A stretch of DNA of 64,000 bases from Sediminibacterium sp. C3 (GCF_000508085.1 NZ_KI669560.1:898219-962218), one strand, 5' to 3'; counted from the stretch's first letter, positions 40,151-50,454 are shown. Notes: generated by a model from the letters alone, not told the origin. Program-made: numbers and translations.

Positions 40151-41176
40151 TTATTCTGTAGCAGTACTTACACCTGCTTGTTCAAAGGATGCCATCTGGT
40201 TGATGAATGCCACTGCGGATTGAATAATGGGGATGGCCAGGGAAGCCCCGGTTCCTTCACCCAATCTTAATCCTAATTGCAGTAATGGTTTTGCCTTCAG
40301 GTACTCCAGCATTTTTGTATGCCCCTGTTCCAGGCTATTATGTGCAAAGAGGCAATTCGATAGAATCTCCGGCGATATTTTCGCTGCAATCAATAAAGCA
40401 GCTGTTGCAATAAAGCCATCCACCACAATAACCATCTTATTTTCGGCCGCAGATAAATAGGCGCCCACCATCATGGCAATTTCAAAACCACCCACGGCAG
40501 CTAATAACTTCAATGGGTCATTGCCTATTTGTGTAACCTGATGCAATGCAGCTACTTTTTCTAAAGTGGCTAATTTAGTTTTGTATTGGTCCTCATTGGT
40601 TCCCGTTCCAATACCTACACAGGCACTGAGGGGTAAGTGGGTAATGCCATGCATAATTAAAGCTGCGGCAGAACTATTGCCAATGCCCATTTCTCCAAAG
40701 CCAATGCAATTGCACCCTTCAGTAGCAATCTTTACCACCAGTTGTTTGCCAACTGAAATACTTTGCTCAACCTCATTTTGAGTTAGGGCTTCGCCATCTA
40801 AATAACTCCGGCTCCCCATACCCTGTTTGGCATGAATAAAATTGTCTTGTTGCAAGTGTCCCAGGTCTGCATTTACGCCAGCATCCACTACAATCAAATC
40901 CTGATGATGCAATTGGGTAAAAACATTTATAGCTGCACCACCCTTTAAAAAATTCAAAACCATTTGTGCAGTAACTGCTTGCGGATAAGGGTTTACTAGC
41001 CCTGTAGCAGCTATGCCATGATCCCCTGCAAAAACAAGAATCGTTGGTTTTTTTATTGCAGGAGAAGTAGTGGATTGAATTAATCCTACCTGTAATGCAA
41101 TCTCTTCCAATGTCCCCAAAGCTCCGATAGGTTTGGTTTTACCATTGATTTTATTTTGCAGTTGATCATTTAGCAT
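40151..41176 (-). CDS. cobT: Nicotinate-nucleotide--dimethylbenzimidazole phosphoribosyltransferase
   Basis: Makes alpha-ribazole-5'-phosphate from the lower ligand base. 341 residues. Family motifs: KPIGALGTLEEIA at the N-terminus, FAGDHGIA near residue 50, GFGEMGIGNSSAAA near 160, and the C-terminal LRLGEGTGASLA with the catalytic glutamate. It is the first biosynthetic gene after btuB (82-base gap). Confidence 0.94.
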   Translation of the reverse strand: MLNDQLQNKINGKTKPIGALGTLEEIALQVGLIQSTTSPAIKKPTILVFAGDHGIAATGLVNPYPQAVTAQMVLNFLKGGAAINVFTQLHHQDLIVVDAGVNADLGHLQQDNFIHAKQGMGSRSYLDGEALTQNEVEQSISVGKQLVVKIATEGCNCIGFGEMGIGNSSAAALIMHGITHLPLSACVGIGTGTNEDQYKTKLATLEKVAALHQVTQIGNDPLKLLAAVGGFEIAMMVGAYLSAAENKMVIVVDGFIATAALLIAAKISPEILSNCLFAHNSLEQGHTKMLEYLKAKPLLQLGLRLGEGTGASLAIPIIQSAVAFINQMASFEQAGVSTATE

Positions 41177-41258
41177 AGCGTAGTATTTAGATATTTAGTG
41201 GGTAATATGCAAGTTGGTATAATGACACGACCTTTAACAAAAACAACCAATTGATTGT

Positions 41259-43202
41259 CTAAAGTTGAAGTGAAATGCCGCTGTTCACTATAAACGGAAT
41301 TCCGTTAAAGCCTCTCAAATCGGTAAATCGGTTGTTCGTTATATTTTGTGTATCAATAAAAATTTTCAACTTTTCATTGTGCCTATATTCCGCGTATGCA
41401 CCCAGCAAAAAATAGGCAGGCAATAATACATCTGCTCTTCTGAAGCCACCAATATCAGATCTGCTTCCTACGTATTTACCGCTGATTGAAACAGACCATT
41501 TGGGTTGATTGTATTGTAGCACTACATTGCTCTGGAATCCAGGCCTTCTAAGACCGTATACATAGCCTGTATCTTTAAAGTTAACACGGCTCTGTGTAGA
41601 ATCGGTCATGCTTAGATAGGTGAAATTCATTTTCAATTGCATGGATTTGCTAAGCTGTACATTGGTTTCATATTCTACCCCCAATGCAACCTGCTTTATA
41701 AAGTTGTAGTATTTGTTGCGTACATAATCGTAATCAATGCCATTATTGGTATTTCTGTAAAACCCTACCAAACGACTGCTGAATCCGTTATACTGATGAG
41801 ACATTCCAATTTCTATACCCGTACTGGTCTCAGCTTTTAGGTCTCTTCTGCCACTGAAAGTATCAAATAGTTGAAACAAAGAGGGAGTTTTAAAAGCGGT
41901 TGCCACACTTCCAAAAATGCGCAATTGCTCATTTATTGCATAGGAGGGATTAAAAGTAAATGTGGTGCTGTTGCCGTAAATAGAATGTTTGTTCAATCTA
42001 AATCCTGCATCTGCAAAAAATCCCTTTAAGCTACTATACTGAAGAGAACTGTATACTGAAGTTTGATGAGTACTGGTGTCTGCAAAACCGGAATTGAAAG
42101 GGCCAAAACTGCTCACCGATCTGAATTGATTATTCATGCTTGCGTAACGGTATTCAACTCCTTGCAGCAAAGACAATTGCTGGTTAATTTTAATATTGGC
42201 ATAGATTTCTGCAAACTGTGTTTTACCGAAGTATTGATTTCGTTGAAAATAACTGAAGACACGCTTATCTAAACTATCCCTTTCGTATCCTCTGTTGGTT
42301 TCGCTGTACTGGTAATTGGCAGTTAACTGTAAGCCCTTCGTTTTATAAACAGCTCCCCATCCGGTATTTAGCAGATTGTTTTTTAACTGATAATGTTTGT
42401 CGTCACTGAATACGCCGGCATCAATACCTGCTCGATACTGGCTGTACATGCCATATCCTTTTAGCAATAGTTTTTCTGAAACTGCATACTGAATGGCTGC
42501 GGTTGTTGTATTCCCATGGTACCCATCACCATCATAATCACGGTTGCCCGAGGTATCCGTAGCTGTGCTGAATCCATTGGTATTTATGGATGCATTGCGC
42601 AAAGTATAGCTGAGTTTTTTCCATTTCCCGTATACCTGCAGATTGCTTTTAAAACTATTCAAATTGCCTCCGGTCAGTGTAGCTTTTACATTGACTGGTT
42701 TGTTTACATTCTGCTTGACCGTAATAATATTGATGACGCCGGCAACTGCATCACTTCCGTAAACAGTGCTCTGTGCGCCACGGCACACTTCTATTCTTTC
42801 CACATCGTTGATGGAAAATAAATTCAGATCAAATTCATTGCCAATTTGTGACGGGTCGTAAACAGGGATGCCATCCATTAGTATCAGGGTTCGGCCACTA
42901 TTGGCACCCCGCATGAATACGGTCTGGTTGGTACCTGCATTGTTCAATGCCCCATTGATGGTTAAGCCTACCGTTTCATTTAATACCTGTCCCAATGATT
43001 TACCGGCACTTCTAGAGAGCTCAGCAGGTCCAATTACAGTAATTACTTTACCGGTAGTGCTTTGTTTTTGTTCCTGCTTATTGGCAGTTACTACCACTTC
43101 GTCCAGCACATTGGTGCGCAGACTGTCTTTTTGTGCATACAGGTTAGCACCTGACAGCAAGGTTAGGAAGAGCGTTAATTTTTTGCTCATTGTCCATTTC
43201 AT
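41259..43202 (-). CDS. btuB: TonB-dependent vitamin B12 receptor (BtuB-like)
   Basis: A 647-residue outer membrane receptor importing cobalamins or cobinamide. It has a signal peptide (LFLTLLSGANLYAQ), a TonB box-like DEVVVTA, a plug domain (GKSLGQVLNETVGLTI through YGSDAVAGVINIITVK) and a 22-strand-type barrel. The substrate is assigned from the cobalamin riboswitch directly upstream and the cobTSC genes downstream. The length is usual for BtuB. It is the first gene of the cluster btuB-cobT-cobS-cobC. Confidence 0.92.
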   Translation of the reverse strand: MKWTMSKKLTLFLTLLSGANLYAQKDSLRTNVLDEVVVTANKQEQKQSTTGKVITVIGPAELSRSAGKSLGQVLNETVGLTINGALNNAGTNQTVFMRGANSGRTLILMDGIPVYDPSQIGNEFDLNLFSINDVERIEVCRGAQSTVYGSDAVAGVINIITVKQNVNKPVNVKATLTGGNLNSFKSNLQVYGKWKKLSYTLRNASINTNGFSTATDTSGNRDYDGDGYHGNTTTAAIQYAVSEKLLLKGYGMYSQYRAGIDAGVFSDDKHYQLKNNLLNTGWGAVYKTKGLQLTANYQYSETNRGYERDSLDKRVFSYFQRNQYFGKTQFAEIYANIKINQQLSLLQGVEYRYASMNNQFRSVSSFGPFNSGFADTSTHQTSVYSSLQYSSLKGFFADAGFRLNKHSIYGNSTTFTFNPSYAINEQLRIFGSVATAFKTPSLFQLFDTFSGRRDLKAETSTGIEIGMSHQYNGFSSRLVGFYRNTNNGIDYDYVRNKYYNFIKQVALGVEYETNVQLSKSMQLKMNFTYLSMTDSTQSRVNFKDTGYVYGLRRPGFQSNVVLQYNQPKWSVSISGKYVGSRSDIGGFRRADVLLPAYFLLGAYAEYRHNEKLKIFIDTQNITNNRFTDLRGFNGIPFIVNSGISLQL

Positions 43203-43321
43203 TTAAGGTTAACAATGAACTTCCAGGAAAATAAAAAAACGGCGAAAAATAAACTACTGCTGCAGCAGCACTTTAGATTCCATGCTTTTCACCCGAAAGC
43301 CGTGAATACTTGTTTGCTATT

Positions 43322-43492
43322 GGCAGGTCTTCTGGCTCCCCACCTTTTGAATATCCTTCCCATCCCTATTTTTTGGGACAGTGGTTGCAGTGATTCAAAA
43401 GTTAGCCCTGAGGCATGGGTTACAGCTACGGGGATAGCGCCGGATTCGCACCGGACTTCCCTTTTAATCATCTGACTGAGGCAGATGAACCA
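43322..43492 (-). ncRNA. Cobalamin riboswitch
   Basis: Read on the minus strand, it starts GGTTCATCTGCC. It contains the conserved B12-box core around AAGGGAAGTCCGGTGCGAAT and the CTATCCCCGTAGCTGTAA segment (43415-43470), an ACCACTGTCCC motif, and ends GCCAGAAGACCTGCC (43322-43336). All match the cobalamin class. It lies about 120 bases upstream of btuB and should reduce expression of btuB-cobTSC when B12 is abundant. Confidence 0.92.
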
Positions 43493-43522
43493 GTAACGCA
43501 GCAAATGTATATATTTATCCTT

Positions 43523-44863
43523 ATGAAAGGGAATCAACAACTAAATGTTTTTAGTTTCACCATGATTGTAGTGGGTCTGGTGATTGGTATGGGAATTTTC
43601 AGATCGGCTGCAACCAGTGCACAGCATGCCATTGAGCCTTCCGTTTATTTTGCGGCCTGGCTAATGGGCGGATTTGTGGCTTTATGCGGTGCACTTACTT
43701 ATGCTGAGATTGGTAGCAGGTTTCCGGCAACTGGAGGCTACTACAAAGTATTTTCTTATGCTTATCATCCCAGCATTGCCTTTGCCATCAACTGTATTAT
43801 TTTAATCAGCAATGCAGCAAGTTTAAGTGTGGTAGCGATTATTGGAAGCGGATACATCGCCAAACTTTTTCCGGGTACACCATGGACCGATGTAGACAAA
43901 GCATTGTTAAGTGCAGGCGCCATCATTTTATTTTATCTGATTAATCTGCGTGGACTAAAAATGAGTTCTCGTGCCCAGAATATTCTGATGATTATTAAAA
44001 TTGGAATGATTCTGGTTTTGATTGCGGCCTTGTTGTTCCCTTACGATGCTAGTTCGGCCGCAGCCATTGCTGAGTCTGCTACAGTTTCAATCCCCCCAAC
44101 CCCTGAGATGAGCTGGATACAAAGTCTGGGGTATAGTTTAATTGCTGTGTCTTTTACTTATGGCGGCTATCAGCAAACCATCAATTTTGGTTCTGAAGTT
44201 AAAAACCCTGCACGTAATATACCCAGAGGTATTTTCTTTGGAATCACCATTATTATTGTGCTGTATCTGTTGGTGAATTTCAGCTATTACCAGATTGTAG
44301 GTTTTGAGCAAATGAAAGGAGAAAGGGAAATTGCCTATGCAGTAATCAATAAAGTTTTCGGACCCAAGGGTGCTGCTGTTTTTTCCTTCTTTTTATTCTT
44401 TGGGGTACTGGCTTATGTAAATGCCTTACTAATGAGCAACCCAAGGGTGATGTTTGCCATGAGTGATGAAGGCTCAATCCCTAAAATATTTTCAAAACAA
44501 AATGAAAAGAACGGGGTGCTGGTGGTTTCTTTAACCGTTTTTGCAGCCACCTGTCTGATCATTTTATTTTTTGCGCAAACATTTGATGCGATTCTGAATT
44601 TTACCATTTTCCTGGACTGCTTTGGAATGGTAGCTTCCAGTGCTACTATTTTCAAATTAAGGAAGCAAACCAAACACCTGGATGGCACGGGGATTTATAA
44701 AATGAAATTATTCCCCTTATTGCCGCTGATTTTTATGGCCACTTATTGTTTTGTTGGAGTAAGCATTGCCATTCAGACACCCCAGACAGCACTGGTGGGT
44801 ACGGGGGTACTAGCTGTTTTTATGGCCATCTACTTCATCAGTCAGCGATTAAAAAAGGGATAA
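43523..44863 (+). CDS. APC-family amino acid permease
   Basis: A 446-residue transporter with 12 membrane helices. It has the APC/LAT-like first helix MIVVGLVIGMGIFRSAA (glycine-rich GxGxF binding motif) and the sixth-helix region SFTYGGYQQTINFGSEVKNPARNIPRG. It likely exchanges or imports neutral or basic amino acids. ATG 43523 was chosen since an open upstream stretch (from 43415) lies in the riboswitch on the other strand; ATG 43505 is an alternative. It is divergent from the btuB riboswitch leader. Confidence 0.88.
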   Translation: MKGNQQLNVFSFTMIVVGLVIGMGIFRSAATSAQHAIEPSVYFAAWLMGGFVALCGALTYAEIGSRFPATGGYYKVFSYAYHPSIAFAINCIILISNAASLSVVAIIGSGYIAKLFPGTPWTDVDKALLSAGAIILFYLINLRGLKMSSRAQNILMIIKIGMILVLIAALLFPYDASSAAAIAESATVSIPPTPEMSWIQSLGYSLIAVSFTYGGYQQTINFGSEVKNPARNIPRGIFFGITIIIVLYLLVNFSYYQIVGFEQMKGEREIAYAVINKVFGPKGAAVFSFFLFFGVLAYVNALLMSNPRVMFAMSDEGSIPKIFSKQNEKNGVLVVSLTVFAATCLIILFFAQTFDAILNFTIFLDCFGMVASSATIFKLRKQTKHLDGTGIYKMKLFPLLPLIFMATYCFVGVSIAIQTPQTALVGTGVLAVFMAIYFISQRLKKG

Positions 44864-44970
44864 AAAGGGTTTAAACTGCCTTTCATACGAGTTTAAACAC
44901 AAAACCATCCCTTTCCTTTCCGTCTGTCTAAATTCTGTAAAAGCCTCGCTGAATAACTTATTTTTGTTCT

Positions 44971-46431
44971 ATGAGGAATTTACTTTTAACCGTGTTCGGT
45001 TGTTTTACGTTGGGAGGGCAATTAATGGCCCAGCCTTCAACAGACAAATGGAACCTGCAGCGCTGTGTTGAATACGCTGCCAAAAACAATATTTCTGTTA
45101 AGCAGGCGGATGTTCAGGCACGTTTGGCAGCATTGGAGGTAGAGCGTACTAAACTGGCCCAATATCCTTCGGCCAGTGCCAATACGAATGTGGGTACTCA
45201 ATTTGGTAGATCCATTGACCCTACTACCAACTTATTTACCACTACGCAACTATTATTCCAGCAGCTGAACCTGAATGTAAACGCCACCGTTTTTAACTGG
45301 GGCGCTTTAAAAGCAGACAAGCAAATTGCCGGATTCAACGCACAGGCGGCTTTAACAGATATCGAGAGAATTACTAACGATGTTTCTTTAAGTATAGCAA
45401 CGTTTTACTTGCAGGTAGTAGCTGCTAAACAGCAGATTGCGATTGCGGAAGTGCAGGTTGGACAAACAGCTTCTCAGCTGGGCTTTACCCGTAAGCGGGT
45501 AGCAGCGGGAACCCTTCCGGAATTAAGTGCAGCAGAAATTGAGGCACAATTAGCGCGCGACAGCAGTACATTGGTGAGTGCAAAAGCTACTTATCAACAG
45601 GCGGTGATTCAGCTGAAAGCTGCGATTAATCTGGATATGGCAGTTCCCTTTGACGTGGAAATTCCTGCCGTTAATGCCATACCCCTGCAGCCAATTGGAG
45701 AATTGGATCCTGCTATTTTGTATCAGCTGGCATTGAATAATCAGCCCGCACAAAAAGTAAGTGACCTTAGAATTAAGTCGGCCGAAGCTTCTATTAAAAG
45801 AGCTAAGTCTGCTTTTTATCCTACTATTTCTGCCTTTGGTGGTATGGGTTCCAACTTTGCCAATGCGGCAACTACCGTAACAGGCGCCAATATCATCGGC
45901 GTAAAACCAACTACCAATTTTGTAACCGTGAACAACCAGAACTATCAGGTATTTCAACCGGATATTCAGTTAACATCGAGCAAGCGAAATTTCTTTCAGA
46001 TGTGGAATGGTTGGGGTGGTCAGATTGAGCAGAACTTCAGACAAAACTTTGGATTTAATATTCAGGTTCCCATTTTTAATGCGGGTTCTGCACGCTTAGG
46101 CTATGAACGTTCTAAACTGAATTTACGAACTGCTCAGATCAGCAGACAACAGGCAGATCTTACTTTGCAGCAAAATATTTATCAGGCGCATACCAATGCC
46201 ACTGCAGCCATGCAACGTTTTCTGGCCAGTGAAAAATCGGTAGAAGCTTCTCAGAAAGCATATGACTATGCAAGTAAACGTTTTGAAGAAGGTTTGTCTA
46301 CAACGCTTGACTTAATTACCAGTCAAAACAATTTATTGAGAGCAAAGCTTGATCGTTTGAACAACCAGTTCGATTATATTTTTAGAATCAAACTTTTAGA
46401 ATTTTACAAAGGCCAAGGAATCAAATTATAA
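44971..46431 (+). CDS. TolC-family outer membrane protein
   Basis: A 486-residue outer membrane channel. Signal peptide (MRNLLLTVFGCFTLGGQLMAQ), then WNLQRCVEYAAKNNISVKQA, the usual Bacteroidota N-terminus, and two OEP repeats with long coiled-coil helices. Its partner adaptor is encoded ten bases downstream. A TAnnTTTG box (TATTTTTG, 44959-44966) ends only four bases before the ATG, hinting at a leaderless transcript. The inner membrane pump of this system is not in the window. Confidence 0.9.
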   Translation: MRNLLLTVFGCFTLGGQLMAQPSTDKWNLQRCVEYAAKNNISVKQADVQARLAALEVERTKLAQYPSASANTNVGTQFGRSIDPTTNLFTTTQLLFQQLNLNVNATVFNWGALKADKQIAGFNAQAALTDIERITNDVSLSIATFYLQVVAAKQQIAIAEVQVGQTASQLGFTRKRVAAGTLPELSAAEIEAQLARDSSTLVSAKATYQQAVIQLKAAINLDMAVPFDVEIPAVNAIPLQPIGELDPAILYQLALNNQPAQKVSDLRIKSAEASIKRAKSAFYPTISAFGGMGSNFANAATTVTGANIIGVKPTTNFVTVNNQNYQVFQPDIQLTSSKRNFFQMWNGWGGQIEQNFRQNFGFNIQVPIFNAGSARLGYERSKLNLRTAQISRQQADLTLQQNIYQAHTNATAAMQRFLASEKSVEASQKAYDYASKRFEEGLSTTLDLITSQNNLLRAKLDRLNNQFDYIFRIKLLEFYKGQGIKL

Positions 46432-46441
46432 AAAGCAATTT

Positions 46442-47821
46442 ATGAGTAAGAAGTTAATCTGGATTATTGTAGGACTGGTGGTAACGATTGGCGTTATCAT
46501 TGGGCTGAAAAAAGCAGGCGTGATAGGAAAGGAAGAAGGCATCAAAGTAACTGCAGAAGCGGTTCAGCGCAGAACCATTATAGAAACCGTGAATGCCAGC
46601 GGAAAAGTATATCCTGAAATTGAAGTAAAAATAAGTCCCGACGTGAGTGGGGAAATTGTGGAATTAGCTGTTGCGGAAGGAGATACGGTAAAACGCGGTC
46701 AGGTATTGGCCAGAATTTATGCAGATATCCTGAATTCACAAAGAGACCAGGTAGCTGCGGGTGTAAGTCAGCAAATGGCACAAGTGTCTAATACAACCGC
46801 ACAGTCTGCCGCTATTAAAGCCACATTGGATCAGGCAGAAATTCAGTACAATCGCCAAAAGAAATTATTGGAAGAAAAAGTAATCAGCCGTCTGGAATTT
46901 GAACAGGCTGAGCAGGCTGTAAAATCGGCACGTGCCAATTACAATGCTGCTATGGAAGGCATTAAAAGTGCTAAGGCAGGGGTTCAGAGTGTTCAGGCAC
47001 AATTGAACAGAGCCAATAAAGATATCGGCAGAACTTTAATTACTTCTCCTATGGATGGAGTCATCAGTTTGCTGGCCATCAAAAAAGGAGAACGCGTTGC
47101 AGGTAATAGTTTTAATGTAGGTACTGAAATGATGCGTGTAGCCGATATGCGCAGCTTTGAAGTAAGAGTAGATGTTGGTGAGAACGATATTCCAAAAGTG
47201 AAAATCGGGGACACTGCCATTGTTGAAGTAGATGCGTATACATCCAGAAAATTCAAAGGTATTGTTTACAAAATTGCCAATCCAAGTACCGGTAATACTT
47301 TAGCAGCGAATGCAACAGCAGAAGTGACCAACTATAAAGTGCATATTCGTTTATTACCAGAAAGCTACAATGACCTGGTAGTTCCGGGTAAATCTTTTCC
47401 TTTCCGTCCGGGTATGACAGCCAGTGCAGATATTCAGACCAGAAGCAAATATAATGTATTGTCTGTTCCTTTGAATGCGGTAACAACCAGAGACAGCAAG
47501 GAAGATCAGAAAGAAAAGAAAGACGAGAAGAAAACCGACAACAAAGTGGCACAGGTAGAAAAAACAGAACAAAAGTCTGTTTCTTCAGATGATACCATTG
47601 AAGAAGTGGTTTTTGTTTTGCAGACGGATAATAAAGTGAAAAAAGTGAAAGTGAAAACAGCTATTCAGGATCTGAATAATATTGAAGTAACAGAGGGATT
47701 GAAAGAGGGGGATAAAGTAATTACAGGTCCTTACTCCATTGTGAGTAAAATGCTGAAAGATGGTAATTTGGTAACAATTGTGGAGAAGGATAAACTATTT
47801 GAGGAAAAGAAAAAAGACTAA
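46442..47821 (+). CDS. HlyD/MacA-like periplasmic adaptor
   Basis: A 459-residue adaptor with an N-terminal anchor (IWIIVGLVVTIGVIIGL). The first lipoyl half is KISPDVSGEIVELAVAEGDTVKRGQ, then a helical hairpin (about 100-180) and the second lipoyl half (LITSPMDGVISLLAIKKGERV). A charged Lys/Glu-rich insertion (about residues 352-385) is unusual. It resembles MacA-type partners of ABC exporters, but no ABC permease follows; gpsA begins 92 bases later. It is translationally close to the TolC gene. Confidence 0.88.
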   Translation: MSKKLIWIIVGLVVTIGVIIGLKKAGVIGKEEGIKVTAEAVQRRTIIETVNASGKVYPEIEVKISPDVSGEIVELAVAEGDTVKRGQVLARIYADILNSQRDQVAAGVSQQMAQVSNTTAQSAAIKATLDQAEIQYNRQKKLLEEKVISRLEFEQAEQAVKSARANYNAAMEGIKSAKAGVQSVQAQLNRANKDIGRTLITSPMDGVISLLAIKKGERVAGNSFNVGTEMMRVADMRSFEVRVDVGENDIPKVKIGDTAIVEVDAYTSRKFKGIVYKIANPSTGNTLAANATAEVTNYKVHIRLLPESYNDLVVPGKSFPFRPGMTASADIQTRSKYNVLSVPLNAVTTRDSKEDQKEKKDEKKTDNKVAQVEKTEQKSVSSDDTIEEVVFVLQTDNKVKKVKVKTAIQDLNNIEVTEGLKEGDKVITGPYSIVSKMLKDGNLVTIVEKDKLFEEKKKD

Positions 47822-47912
47822 CTTCTTTTAATATAGGTATGCAAATGGACGGCTCCTGCCGTCCATTTGTTTTTCTGTATGTTTGCTGAATTAATAGCGA
47901 TAAATCAGCCAT

Positions 47913-48908
47913 ATGCAGTTTGGAATCATAGGAGGGGGTAGCTGGGCAACCGCATTAGCCAAAATCCTCACAGATAACGGTAACACCATTCACTGGTATA
48001 TCAGAAACGAAGAGAGTATTCAGTCTTTCAAGAAACGAAGACACAATCCTCATTATTTAAGTTCAGCCTATTTTAATCCGGCACAATTACACCTGGATGC
48101 AGATATTAACGCTGTGATTGAAGCATCTGAAGTAGTTGTAGTTGCTGTTCCTTCTGCTTATGTAGAAGAAGCTTTGTTGCAGGTATCACCCGAAAAATGG
48201 ACAGGTAAAAAAATTGTTTCGGCTGTTAAAGGAATAACACCAACAAATAATCAGCTCCTGCATGAGTTTCTAGCAGCGCATTTTCAAATACCCTTAGAGC
48301 AGTATTTTACTTTATTAGGTCCCTGTCATGCCGAAGAAGTAGCTGCTGAAAAGCTTTCGTATCTTACTTTTTCCGGGGTTGACGCAGGTCAGACAGAATC
48401 AATTGCCAAATACTTTACTACGGATTACATTAATACAGTGGTTAATACTGATGTTGTTGGGGTACAGTATGCTGCCGTAATGAAAAATATTTACGCGTTG
48501 GGTGCTGGAATTGCCCATGGCTTGGAATACGGGGATAATTTTCTGAGTGTTTATATAGCCAACTGTGCCAGCGAAATGAGTGGATTTTTAGAAAAAATTG
48601 CCCCGGGATCCTGCCAGGAGAAAAACTATACAGCATCCGTGTACTTAGGCGATTTACTGGTAACCTGTTACTCACTTTATAGCAGAAACCGCACTTTCGG
48701 GAATATGTTGGGGAAAGGCTATTCGGTTAAGTCTGCTCAGCTGGAACTTAATATGTTACCTGAGGGATATTTTGCCAGTAAATGTATAAATAAGACCAAC
48801 CAAACGGTTCAAGCAGCCCTTCCAATTGCAGCTGCCATCCATGATATTTTGTGGGAAAATCTGCCTGCCGAAGAGGGTTTTAAACAAATTGAGGGTTTTT
48901 TGCAATAA
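47913..48908 (+). CDS. gpsA: NAD(P)-dependent glycerol-3-phosphate dehydrogenase
   Basis: Makes sn-glycerol-3-phosphate for phospholipids. 331 residues. GGGSWATALAKIL at residues 7-19 is the dinucleotide-binding motif, LLGPCHAEEVA near 132 and the catalytic lysine in VMKNIYALGAGIAHGL near 194 follow the family. A core gene; its position after the efflux pair is probably not functional linkage. Confidence 0.95.
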   Translation: MQFGIIGGGSWATALAKILTDNGNTIHWYIRNEESIQSFKKRRHNPHYLSSAYFNPAQLHLDADINAVIEASEVVVVAVPSAYVEEALLQVSPEKWTGKKIVSAVKGITPTNNQLLHEFLAAHFQIPLEQYFTLLGPCHAEEVAAEKLSYLTFSGVDAGQTESIAKYFTTDYINTVVNTDVVGVQYAAVMKNIYALGAGIAHGLEYGDNFLSVYIANCASEMSGFLEKIAPGSCQEKNYTASVYLGDLLVTCYSLYSRNRTFGNMLGKGYSVKSAQLELNMLPEGYFASKCINKTNQTVQAALPIAAAIHDILWENLPAEEGFKQIEGFLQ

Positions 48909-48961
48909 TTTTTAAACAAATTGCGGCTTAAATATGTATTAAAAGCCTAAACTGTTTAAAA

Positions 48962-49333
48962 GTGCCAGAAACCATTATTCGCAAAGTAAGAGAACAAAGA
49001 AACTACACACAGGAATTTGTTGCCAAGCAAATGGGAATTTCTCAAAATGCCTATAGCAAAATTGAGAATGGATATACCCAGTTAACCGTAAGGCATATAA
49101 AAGATCTTTCCAAAATTCTGGAAGTTTCCATTATGGAGTTATTAAGGGATGATTTTGAAATACACCGCCCGAATCATATTCAGAAAGAAAGCGTGTGTAA
49201 AGAAAATCTGTTAATGTCATTAGATAAGATTGCTGGAAAGATCAATACCAAGCACCCTCAGAAACACGATTTTTATCCGATTGTGATGAGTTTGTTGCAG
49301 ACTATTGATAACACGGTAGACAATATTCACTAA
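48962..49333 (+). CDS. XRE-family transcriptional regulator
   Basis: A 123-residue protein starting at GTG 48962, with an N-terminal helix-turn-helix (residues 4-60; NYTQEFVAKQMGISQNAYSKIENG). The C-terminal helical part (about 70-123) has no known ligand motif. No toxin gene adjoins it. It overlaps the convergent hemW end by four bases. Confidence 0.82.
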   Translation: MPETIIRKVREQRNYTQEFVAKQMGISQNAYSKIENGYTQLTVRHIKDLSKILEVSIMELLRDDFEIHRPNHIQKESVCKENLLMSLDKIAGKINTKHPQKHDFYPIVMSLLQTIDNTVDNIH

Positions 49334-50454
49334 TCACGAAATAGTTCAGCGGCAATGCCATCAGCCATGAATTTTCCTGCCGGGGTAATCCGGAGGTGTT
49401 CATTGCTGCATTCCATTAAGCCTTGTTGAATAAATTTCTGAGCTTCAGCAACCAGCGGAACGAAAATTTCTTTCTGACCAATAATATTCAACCTCTCAGC
49501 AGAAATACCTTCAACTGTTCTTAAAGCAGTCATGATATATTCATTGATTTGCTGAGCAGTGGATAATTCTTCAATTTCAAATGGAATTTCCCCTTTTTTG
49601 ATGGATTGAATATACAGTGAATTGTTGCTGATATTCCATTGTCTGCTCTTTCCATTGTAGGAATGTGCAGAAGGGCCGAGACCCAGGTAATGGGCGCCGG
49701 ACCAATAACTTGAATTATGTTTGCTTCTTTTTCCGGGCAAGGCAAAATTAGAAATTTCATATTGTTCATACCCAGCTTCCCCCGTGATAGATTGCAGCAT
49801 TTCAAACTGTTCTGCCTGATGTTGCGTATCTATTTCAGGCAATTCCCGGCGATTAATTTTCAGCGCCAGAGCTGTCTTCGGCTCAACAGTAAGGGCATAG
49901 CAGGACAAATGAGGTACACCCAAATCAATAGCTGTTTTTAGATTCAATTTCCAATTTTCATGAGGTAATGTAGGACCCCCATAAATCAAATCAATGGACA
50001 GGTTAGTGATGCCAGCTTCCTGGGCCTGCTGTATGCAATCCCTTGCCTGCAGGGCATTGTGGGCTCTTCCCATCCATTGTAAATCGCTTTCCTGAAAAGA
50101 CTGAATTCCGACACTGAGCCGGTTAATTCCCAGGTTTTTCCACTCTCTTACTATGTGCGGGTCTATATCATCCGGATTGGCTTCTAGTGTTATTTCAGCA
50201 TCATTGCTAACTTTAAAATATTGGTGAATAGTGTTGAGCAATAAGCTTATATCGGCAGACTTAAGCAAGGAGGGAGTACCACCGCCAAAGTAAATGGTTT
50301 CAACCGTATCGGAAAGGTAATGCTGCTGCAGCTTTATTTCCATTGTCAATGCATACACCAGGTCTTCCATTTTCTGTTGGTTGGTAGAAAAATGAAAGTT
50401 GCAGTAATTGCATGCTTTTTTGCAAAAAGGGATATGTAGATATATGCCGGACAT
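49330..50454 (-). CDS. hemW: HemW-like radical SAM protein
   Basis: A 374-residue radical SAM heme chaperone, often mis-called coproporphyrinogen dehydrogenase. The iron-sulfur motif is FCKKACNYCNF (C-x3-C-x2-C) at residues 10-20; GGGTPSLL near 55 and a C-terminal HemN domain follow. The CNF ending, instead of CSF with HemN's extra cysteine, supports HemW. It lies near hemD. Confidence 0.9.
   Translation of the reverse strand: MSGIYLHIPFCKKACNYCNFHFSTNQQKMEDLVYALTMEIKLQQHYLSDTVETIYFGGGTPSLLKSADISLLLNTIHQYFKVSNDAEITLEANPDDIDPHIVREWKNLGINRLSVGIQSFQESDLQWMGRAHNALQARDCIQQAQEAGITNLSIDLIYGGPTLPHENWKLNLKTAIDLGVPHLSCYALTVEPKTALALKINRRELPEIDTQHQAEQFEMLQSITGEAGYEQYEISNFALPGKRSKHNSSYWSGAHYLGLGPSAHSYNGKSRQWNISNNSLYIQSIKKGEIPFEIEELSTAQQINEYIMTALRTVEGISAERLNIIGQKEIFVPLVAEAQKFIQQGLMECSNEHLRITPAGKFMADGIAAELFRD

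Noticed and set aside
43215-43522. Coding frames within the btuB-permease gap
   Set aside because: The region is explained by the cobalamin riboswitch on the minus strand; apparent frames on either strand are by-products.
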